From Lunularia cruciata (lineage: Eukaryota; Streptophyta; Marchantiopsida; Lunulariales; Lunulariaceae), in NCBI GenBank assembly GCA_948567375.1, contig OX419756.1:71872333-71936332 (forward strand): a stretch of DNA of 64,000 bases. The letters are read 5' to 3'. The translations under genes and the position numbers were made by a program. Below the pieces are notes generated by a model, which worked only from the letters and a program-made list of their open reading frames with translations, had not been told where the DNA came from and made no database searches. Position 1 is the stretch's first letter, and every line of letters begins with the position of its first letter. Below, one piece after another: positions 56,721-64,000 of the stretch.

Positions 56721-57560
56721 CTAGAAGCTTGAGTTCTTTCCTAAGAGGTCAATCAATAGTGCAGCCACATGAGCATAATAGTGGATGAACCGTCGGTAAA
56801 AGCTGGCCAATCCATTGAATGCCCGTACTTCTGTAGCATCCTTCGGGGTAGGCCAATCAGTAATGGTCTTGATCTTCTCTTCTTCCATCTTGATCCCCTC
56901 TGATGAGATCTTATGACCCAAGAAGGTAACCTCCTTCTGCCAAAAGGCACACTTTGACTTCTTGCAGTAAAATTTCCATTGTTATAGTCGTCTTAGGACT
57001 TCTCGCACATGATTCATGTGTTCTACCTTTGTCTTGCTATAGATTAAGATATCATCCAAGAACACCACCAATTACAACCAATCCAATAGTCCATCCAACA
57101 CTCAATGCATCTGATCCATGAAGGTTGTTGGAGCATTAGTGAGTCCAAAAGGTAGAACTCTCCACTCAAAATGCCCATACCTTGTGTGAAAGGCAGTCTT
57201 TTGCACATCCTCTCTATCAATAGAAATTTGCCAATAGCCGCTACAAAGATCCAACTTGGAAAAGTAGCATGCTCCACTTAGTTGATCAAGCAAGTCATCT
57301 ATCCAAAGCAAGGGATATGCATTCTTCACAGTTTGATTATTGAGCCCATGATAATCAATACAAAAACAAAGTCCTCTATCCTTCTTTGGAACAAATAGTA
57401 CTGTTGCTCCTCAATGAGAGGTACTATGTCATATGAAGTCCTTCTCCAACAACTCTATAAGTGTTGTTTGCAACTCCTCCAACTCCTTTGTTGAGGGCCG
57501 ATAGATCGGTCTACTCATTGGAGTACTTCCTGGCAATAATTGATCTTGAAGGGCATACCT
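56721..57560 (-). pseudogene. E reverse transcriptase
   Basis: The N-part has [21 protein letters not shown] and [20 protein letters not shown]. The palm has [33 protein letters not shown] and the catalytic box FLDDILIYSK (near 57042-57066). The connection has VTFLGHKISSEGIK and FNGLASFYRRFIHYY. Stops lie near 57440, 57100, 57060 and 56975. Confidence 0.88.
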
Positions 57561-57838
57561 CGACCAGAGGGTAATCCCTTTGGCAGATCATCCAGAAACA
57601 CGTCCATAAACTTCTTAACTATCCAATCAACCATTGCTTGATGAGGCTCTTAGCCCTCCGTAGATTGTTCTTGTGCAATTGGCTTGATCCACATCGCAAA
57701 TACAGACTTATCTTCCTCCAAAGCTTGCTCTATGGCTGCTTTACTAACAAACTTCCCTTCTAGGGATTCATCTCTCTTCCAAGCTTGCTCCCTGGTTTCC
57801 TTCTTGGCAAACTTCCCATCTTGGGACTCATCTCCCTT
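57561..57838 (-). pseudogene. E linker between protease and RT
   Basis: Decayed polyprotein linker. The segment near 57700-57840 is partly duplicated: two AAACTTCCCATCTTGGGACT-type units lie at 57803-57830 and 57866-57893, with a weaker one at 57750. Confidence 0.5.
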
Positions 57839-58240
57839 CTAGGTTTGCTCTGTGACTACCATCTTGACAAACTTCCCATCTTGGGACTGACTATTCTTAG
57901 GTGTCTTACTTAGAGGTGCCAGACAACCTAATTGGAAATTCCTAACTTGGTGTTGTACTTGAATTTGGCATCGGGTCCAATCAAATTGAACCTTATGATG
58001 TTCAAGCCAAGGCAGACTCATAATGATATCATAGTGTAGAGGTGCCACTACAAACCTCATACACTCTAAATACTCCTTCCCAATCTTGAAGGTAACAAGA
58101 TGCGAGGTGCGGAATGCAAAACCCTTTCTATTATCCACCATCATCAAACTACTTCTAATCATTGGCTTGATAGGAATACCCAATTCCTTTGCTACTTGCA
58201 TAGACATGCAATTCTTTGAATTTCCAGAATCAACCAAAAT
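57839..58240 (-). pseudogene. E aspartic protease
   Basis: 132-codon frame. Active site MVDSGNSKNCMSMQVAKELG (DSG near the start), then VTFKIGKEYLECMRFVV and DIIMSLPWLEHHKVQFDW, the second conserved protease motif (usually ILGMPWL). Length fits retropepsins. Confidence 0.83.
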
Positions 58241-58299
58241 TCTACAGCTTCAATTAGATATCATACCTTGCAAGTGAAGCAAACTTGCATAGGTCGAGC

Positions 58300-59256
58300 C
58301 TTCATTCCCATTGGAACTAATTAAGCTCCCAATAGGTGGCTCAAAATCTCCTATTGGGATTCCTTGTTTCCTTGATCATTCCGCTCCACAACCTCCACCT
58401 GGGCAACTTGTTGAGGTCATCTATTCTTGAGTGGATATTCATCAATGCAATGCCCAAATTGGCGACAATAAAAACAACCACAATTTTGTTACAGTTTCTC
58501 TCTATCCATCGTGCTAAGTAGTCTTTGTTGAATAGCATCAATCTCCATTGGTTTTGGCTCCTCCACTTGTGTGTAGTGTATTGGCAGGCTCTGTGGAGGT
58601 CAAGATCAAGACCAAGTTGTTGCCACCAGTCAATCAAAATGTTTGGCCAACCGCATGGCTTCCTCCAAGTGTTGAGGCTCTTGCATGGTTACCTCTAATT
58701 TGGTTCTTGCCTTCAAGCCCCTCACACATCGATCCAGAGCTTCACCTTCCAATATATTTGGAATTTGCATGATGGTGTTTTGGAATTGCGTGATGTAGCT
58801 TCTTACAAAGCCAATCTATTTCAACTCTGCCAACTTATCCCATGCAGCTCGTGTGGCATTTGTAGCTTGGAATTGACTAATTGTTGCACTCTTGAATTCT
58901 GCCCATGTCAAGATTTGTGCAACAATTTGTCATTCAGCTTGCTCTACTTGAAATCTCCACCATAGCTTTGCTACTCCATCCAATTGGCCAGAAGCCAAGA
59001 GAATTTGTTTTTGCTCAACTTGTAGATTGGTAGCTTCAAAATAACATTCACAATCAAACACAAAATTCTCCATTGCACCCAGAAGATTCTTGCCTTCAAA
59101 TACCTTGGGTTTAGGGAATCTGATCCAATCTTCTTCTTCTTAAATTGGTACTCTCTCCACTTGCTCTTGTTGTCGAAGATCTTGTTCATCCAAAAATTGA
59201 GTAAGGTGCTAGATTTGTTGCTGCATAGCAAGGATAACATCGGGTATTGCCGCCAT
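58300..59256 (-). pseudogene. E gag
   Basis: It begins MAAIPDVILAMQQQ at 59256. Capsid: KLWWRFQVEQAE, AEFKSATISQFQ, RSYITQFQNTIMQIPNI and EALDRCVRGLKARTKLEV, typical of chromovirus Gag. The knuckle CFYCRQFGHCIDEY (58430-58480) has Tyr in place of its last Cys. Multiple stops. Confidence 0.83.
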
Positions 59257-59483
59257 GGTTGCTACTCTATCACACCACTCCCAATCTATCAAATTTATTA
59301 ACACATAGAAATAGCACGTCTAGCGTTCTCCATAAGTTACAATCGGAAGCATCAAGGGCTCCTCAAATATGGTGATCATATGCAGAAAATCTTGTCCAAA
59401 GTGCAAGGTGATGAATTGTGTGAAACGATGCTTGGGTAGTATTTGGACATAAAAATCCCAATGGTTTGGTGGAAGTGGATTTG

Positions 59484-60220
59484 TGTAATACCAAGAGCTA
59501 GCCATATGATCTAGATGTAAAATTTGGTTTGGTAACATCTAGAATGATGTTATACATGATGGTTAAACTAGATAAGATAGAAGTATCACCAAAAGAGTAC
59601 TTCTACTAAAAGGGCCGAAACCAAAATAGACTTGAGAACCTTAGAACCAATAGCTAGACATATGATTTAAAGGTGAGAATTGGTTTGGTAACATCTGGAA
59701 GGATGTTACACATGATAGACTAAACAAATCAGAAAGAGGTATCACCAAAAGGGGACTTCTACTAATAGAGTAGGAACCGAAATATGCTTGAAATCTTTGA
59801 AGGCAATTTTGGAGGCCTAAACGGATGAATTAGGCCTCAAAAATGTGCAAATCCCCCCCCCCCTCAATTGAGAAAAGGTTGACCTTCCTCCTGCTTTGTC
59901 TCATCAAGAGCTTTCCAACTGTACCTTACTCACATGATTCTTAGATTCCTACAGGAAGATTCCCTAAAAGATTCCCTCTGGTCAAAGCTTGTTTGACCAA
60001 CCAGATAGGACCTAGACCAGACATGTCACCCATCCAAGTAAGTAATCCAAGGGTGGAGCTTGCTGACATGTCACCTATCTGTGTCCCTAATCCTATGGTG
60101 GAGCTTCCTTGGAGTAGATCCTCTTTGTCTATATAATAAAGAGAAGGTGCTCCCTTGGGCATTGATTGTTTGAGTGTGCAATCTGTGTTTTCTCTCTTCT
60201 CTTGTCCTTGGAGTATTACA
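59484..60220 (+). mobile_element. Family F solo LTR, F2
   Basis: 737 bp with tips TGTAATACC and GTATTACA, flanked by a perfect ATTTG duplication (59479-59483 and 60221-60225). It is homologous to F1 inverted. CTATATAATAAA (60129-60140) lies about 90 bp before the right end and may combine TATA box and polyadenylation signal, so the plus strand is taken as its sense. A run of 11 C (59853-59863) matches the G run of F1. It separates the primer site and gag of E. Confidence 0.9.
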
Positions 60221-60256
60221 ATTTGGTGGTCCATAAATTCCATCCATCCCATTCCC

Positions 60257-60268
60257 GCTCTGATACCA
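60257..60268 (-). other. E primer binding site, initiator tRNA-Met
   Basis: The minus strand reads TGGTATCAGAGC, the canonical plant Ty3/Ty1 primer site for initiator tRNA-Met, one base after the LTR end. Confidence 0.92.
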
Positions 60269-60371
60269 ATGTAAAAGACCAAATCCGAGGAGAGAAATAG
60301 GAGAATGGAAACTCACATTGGGATACTTGAATGAGGAAAAACTCTGAATGCTTAGCATGAACTTCGGCTTT

Positions 60372-60381
60372 GGTATTTATA
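60372..60381 (-). promoter_or_regulatory. TATA box of E
   Basis: The minus strand reads TATAAATACC. It lies just downstream, in the sense of transcription, of the heat-shock-like cluster and about 110 bp before the LTR end. Confidence 0.75.
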
Positions 60382-60402
60382 GGTAGCATACAAGGCCCTT
60401 GA

Positions 60403-60610
60403 GAAGCTTCTCAAGAAGCTTCCTTGAGTCGCTTTCTTAGAGTGCAAGCCAAGTTAACTAGGAAGCTTCTCAAGAAGCTTCCTTCTAGAAACCGCCTACT
60501 TGGCGTGCAAGCTAAGCTAGTTAGAAGCTTCTAGAAGCTACCTACTTGGAGTGCAAGTTAACTAGTCGGGAAGCTCCCAAGAAGCTTCCTAGATGCTTTT
60601 GGAATATTCT
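60403..60610 (-). promoter_or_regulatory. Cluster of heat-shock-element-like repeats in E U3
   Basis: GAAGCTTC occurs at 60403, 60415, 60462, 60474, 60524 and 60581. TTCTAGAA lies at 60483, and the trimer GAAGCTTCTAGAA at 60524-60536 fits the nGAAnnTTCnnGAAn consensus exactly. GAATATTC lies near 60602. They sit in three imperfect tandem units of about 60 bp, each with a TGCAAG(C/T)..AACTAG core. Confidence 0.7.
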
Positions 60611-60683
60611 AGGCTAATTTGGCTTATTCTCTACTTTGTTAGCCTTACTAACTATGTCGCTAAACTCCATACTATACATAAGG

Positions 60684-60934
60684 TCTTTTGGTAGCCTTTG
60701 ACTATTGACATTGGTAATAGCTCAAGATACCAATTTTCCAATTGCTTCACATGATGTTTAGAGACTTTTCTTGTAGTCTCATCCATTGCTACATATAAGT
60801 ACCTCTAAACTTGTATGTCTGCCTACAAGACTACAACTAGTCCAATGTTGATCCCACTAAATAAATCTTATAGGCATACTCCTTCCATTGGATATGTATG
60901 GTATCCAAAGGTATGGTATGGTATCCAAAGGTAT
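60684..60934 (-). pseudogene. D-family methyltransferase fragment, right part
   Basis: It continues 53660-54530 and matches D at 32262-32500, the motif I region. Decayed. The right end has a small tandem repeat (GGTATGGTATCCAAAG) and then meets the LTR of A5. Confidence 0.72.
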
Positions 60935-61363
60935 TAATACTAGAGTAACTCAAGTTACTAGATTAAAATTCATATAAAGTTTAAGTCTAAGGGAATATCC
61001 AAGCTCATGGGAATAATCTACTCAACATATGTTCAGCATACTTAAGAGATCTTGACTCAACAACTAACTCAAAGATTCCTTCACATGAGCTATCTTTGGA
61101 CTAATCCTGACCAAAAAGGCTTGTGGGTCCAAAATTTCTCAATTCTTTCCTCAAATGCAATAAACTAGAATCCAAAATATTAATGCTCATTCTTTCTACT
61201 TCTTCTAAAGTAGAGCCACCTTTATCTTGACTACAACTAACTCTAGCTAATCATGACTAATATAGAAGCTTAGTTAAACTCCATAGAGAATAATATCCTT
61301 CAACTACTTGCAACACCAAATTATATATTCCCATAAAGCATACATACACCAATAGGTGTTACA

Positions 61364-62350
61364 TTTACTCTCAAACTAAGATTTTATTTCATCCTCAAAG
61401 TGAAGGTCTCTTTACCTTCTATAATACATTTCAAATTATCATGGTTTATCCCATCAAAATGTCTTCTTCCCAACTCCTTCAGATCATAGTTATAATTTCC
61501 TCACACCTTCTCCACTATGAAAGGTCCAAAATGATTAAGCAAGAACATCTTTTGTACCTTCTTGAATCAAACAAAATCAAATAACATTATCTAATCATTT
61601 TCCTTGAAGGACTCTACCTCTTGTCATAGCTCTACTTTTGTTTCAGTTAGGCTTGCTCCACTCAAACTATATCAATTGGTCTTGCCTCCTCCAATTCTAT
61701 GAGTTGACTTATTTGACTTCTATGCATTACCTCCTTGTACCTTTTTCAATGTGCAATGTATGCTTTGGAAGGTAAGAAGATCAAAGTAAATAGGTAAAGT
61801 AGAATAAATACAATATACCAAATGAAATGGAGAATACACATAAATCTCTTCATGGTTACCTCGTTGCACTTCAAAGTAAACCATTTGCTTCTTGGTGAAA
61901 TCTTCCAAAATGGCTCCATCATTGTATAAGATCTAGATCTTGTTGCAATTGCCTTCCTATCCCTAGCATGCATCCCATCCAGATAGGTTACCTCTTGTAA
62001 AAAAGTCCACAATATTCTTGTACTCCATTGGAACCTCTTGAGTGGTTGAGATGATCGTAAGCTCCTTGTCCAAGAAGGGATCATCCACTAGCTCAATTTC
62101 ATCATGATCATAAGCCCTAGATAAAAAATGACCATTTACATGTTTCTTTCCTAGTCTATCCTCAATGGTGTAATAATACTTGGATAAGTATATCATCCAC
62201 CTTGTTAACTTCTCTCCACATTAGGCTTGTTGAAGATGTACTTGAAAGCCTTGTGATCTATGACAATGATGGTCTTCCCTTCAATCAAGTAGTGTCAAAA
62301 TTTCTTGAGATAAAATTATTGCTAACCCTTCCTTTTTACGACTAAATAGT
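61364..62350 (-). pseudogene. A5 integrase tail and RNase H remnants
   Basis: Frame 62196-61963 has YYTIEDRLGKKHVNGHFLSR (RNase H end). Frame 61908-61720 has FHLVYCIYSTLPIYFDLLTF from the integrase tail. Most of the integrase core is deleted, because the RNase H tail lies only 200 bp from the integrase tail. Confidence 0.7.
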
Positions 62351-63893
62351 TTCTCTCTAATAAGACCATTTTCTACTAGCATAAGCTATTGGATGATCAT
62401 ATCCATCTTGGTCTATTTGACTTAGAGTGCATCCTATACATACATTGGAAGCTTCAATGTAAAGGATGAAAGCTTACTTCAATCAGACTTTGCAAGAATT
62501 TCAGCCATAATAAAGGATTGCTTGAGCTCCTCAAAAGCTTTGAGAGTCTTTTTGTCTTCCAAAATCACCATATATTCCACAACATTTTTCATATATTTTT
62601 CATATATATTCAATGCATATGACTTGTTGGAAAATGAGAAGATGGACTTCCTGTAGAATCCAATCATCCCCAAGAATTGACATAACTTTTTCAAGCTTGA
62701 AAGAAATAGAACCTTTGAGATTTTTCTCACCTTTTTAGAATCTATTTTTATTCATTCTTGGAAATGATATACCTCAAAAGAAGACATTCTTCACAACCAA
62801 TTGAATAATCCATTTGCCTCAACTAAGCATTACAAGATCTTGATCAAGTGCTCAAAGTGTTCCTCCTTGCTCCCATAGACACAAGAGTCATCAACAAAAT
62901 CTCTCATAAATTTCTAATTAAAGGTTCAAATACCTTATTCATGAACCATTGAAATGTAGCTAGAGCATTACAAAGCATAAAAGGCATCACTTTAAAGCAT
63001 AAGTAGTCTAAGGTGTGGTGAATGTGATAAGTTGTTGATGCTCTAGTGCAATCTTAATTTGGTTATAGCTACTATAACCATCTCTAAAATTATATTTCTC
63101 AAGACCTACAACCTCCTCCAAGATTTCATCAATGAATGGTAAAGGGTAGTAGTTCTTCTTGGTAGAAACCTTGAGATTCTTGTAATCTACACATAATCAA
63201 AGGTTGCCGTTCTTCTTCTTTACAAGCACAATTGGAGACATCCATTCCAAATTCTCTACCTCAAAGGTAAACCTAGCTTCATTAAGCTTATCAATCTCTT
63301 CCTTCATGATCAAAGTTGTTGGTGTGCTAATGCAAGATTTTTTTTGCAAATAGGTCTTGCATGAGACTCTAGCTCTATCAAGTGCTCTTTCAAGGTAACT
63401 CCTTTAGATCCTTTTAATTTAAAGCAAATACATGGGTGAACTTATGGAAATCTCCTCAAATCTTACCTTTTCCTCCTTGGTAATGTTTGGAACATACTTG
63501 AGTGTAGATAGTCCCCTCTCTATCTCTTCAAATATCAATAGTAATTTATCAATGTCTTTCAAAACCTTTAGTTTAGACACAAAATCCAAGGCACACAAGG
63601 TATACACATCTGAATCAAATTCAAACTCATCCTCATCAGTGGAGGTCTCTTCCTCCATGCTTGTATCCACACTTCAAGCTCTTTCTTTTGAATTTGATTC
63701 TCAATAATCCAAAGATGGTGTATTTGAATTTGAGGTGCTATTGGTATTGGTTACTAAAACTTTGACTCAATGGTTTGATACCCAATTCCCAGGTGCCCTT
63801 TGTGATGTCAATCAATTGTCCAAGCTGCTCTCAACCATGGTCTCTCAAGTAGCAAACCATAGCTTGAACTCTTCAAGACTTGGAAAGTCATGA
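62351..63893 (-). pseudogene. A5 reverse transcriptase and protease remnants
   Basis: Frame 63670-63419: SDVYTLCALDFVSKLKVLKD. RT follows with EEIDKLNEARFTFEVENLEW, YYPLPFIDEILEEVVG and DGYSSYNQIKI (63050-63300), then the thumb LKKLCQFLGMIGFYRKSIFS (62730-62479). Many stops. Confidence 0.75.
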
Positions 63894-64000
63894 CCTTCAA
63901 AGTCAGGAAGGTCAAAAGGACCTTAAATTAGTCATCATGTAACATGATGGACGATGATGATGACAACATGTCATTGAGTCCTTGACCTTAAATTAGTCAT
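63894..64000. other. Window end with a 17-bp direct repeat
   Basis: GACCTTAAATTAGTCAT occurs at 63919-63935 and again at 63984-64000. Otherwise no match to the families above. Confidence 0.4.

Larger units (their letters stand above)
54531..60678 (-). mobile_element. Family E chromodomain Ty3 element with heat-shock-like LTR
   Basis: Perfect 5-bp target duplication TAAGG (54526-54530 and 60679-60683). LTR tips are TGTAA and TTACA. Read on the minus strand: 5' LTR (60678-60270), tRNA-Met primer site, gag, protease, RT, RNase H, integrase with C-terminal chromodomain, polypurine tract (GGTGGGAGAATA, 54709-54720) and 3' LTR (54708-54531). The chromodomain places it among plant chromoviruses. 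F2 lies between primer site and gag. Stops and shifts are frequent. Confidence 0.93.
60270..60678 (-). repeat. E 5' LTR
   Basis: 409 bp, tips TGTAAAAG and ACTATACA on the plus strand. U3 is at the high-coordinate end and holds tandem enhancer-like repeats, followed by TATA at 60372-60381. Confidence 0.92.
60935..63893 (-). mobile_element. Family A element A5, degenerate
   Basis: 3' LTR remnant (60935-61363, U5 side missing), then integrase, RNase H, RT and protease remnants on the minus strand. It is the most decayed A copy but the only one that keeps both the RT palm and the start of RT together. Gag and the 5' end lie beyond 63893 or are lost. Confidence 0.8.

Overview
The window looks like repeat-packed nuclear DNA from a land plant with a large genome. 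The signs are Ty3-type polyproteins, tRNA-Asp and tRNA-Met primer sites, AT-rich composition and old, decayed copies. I cannot name the species. I see no host gene, rRNA, tRNA or CRISPR array: nearly all 64 kb is LTR retrotransposons and related elements inserted into each other. Family letters below are mine.

Family A is a Ty3-type element with LTRs of about 690 bp, 4-bp target duplications and an extra zinc-knuckle ORF before gag. Copies are A1 (17-2732), A2 (a split LTR, 7020-10323), A3 (14059-25988, minus), A4 (26607-48685, plus), A6 (40218-46425, minus), A8 (a solo LTR, 51160-51840) and A5 (60935-63893, minus). Family B has no long terminal repeats that I can see. It carries a decayed coiled-coil gene and ends in a 0.8-kb block with a TATA box. 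Copies are at 2733-7019, 7051-9690, 10324-13168, 16506-20315 (minus), 23100-24805 and 26401-26606 plus 48686-50860 (minus, split), with a distant relative at 51841-53640.

Family D (27264-37195, minus) is the most notable. It is a nearly full-length Ty3-type element whose pol carries a C5-cytosine DNA methyltransferase between protease and reverse transcriptase. Its LTR segments are in a rotated order. Degenerate pieces of the same family lie at 13645-14058 and 25989-26403 (gag) and at 53660-54530 and 60684-60934 (methyltransferase part). Family E (54531-60678, minus) is a chromodomain Ty3 element with a perfect TAAGG target duplication and an LTR packed with heat-shock-element-like motifs. 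Family F is seen as two solo LTRs (7865-8615 and 59484-60220), each with a perfect 5-bp target duplication. C (3310-5530) and G (46826-47329) are unclassified insertions.

The insertions can be ordered. D-family gag was hit by A3, which was hit by two B elements. A minus-strand B was hit by A4, and A4 was hit by D (in its 5' LTR), by A6 (in protease) and by G. D-family methyltransferase sequence was hit by E, and E was hit by F. Every coding region carries stops or frameshifts, so none is likely to be autonomous now. All boundaries and motifs were read by eye.
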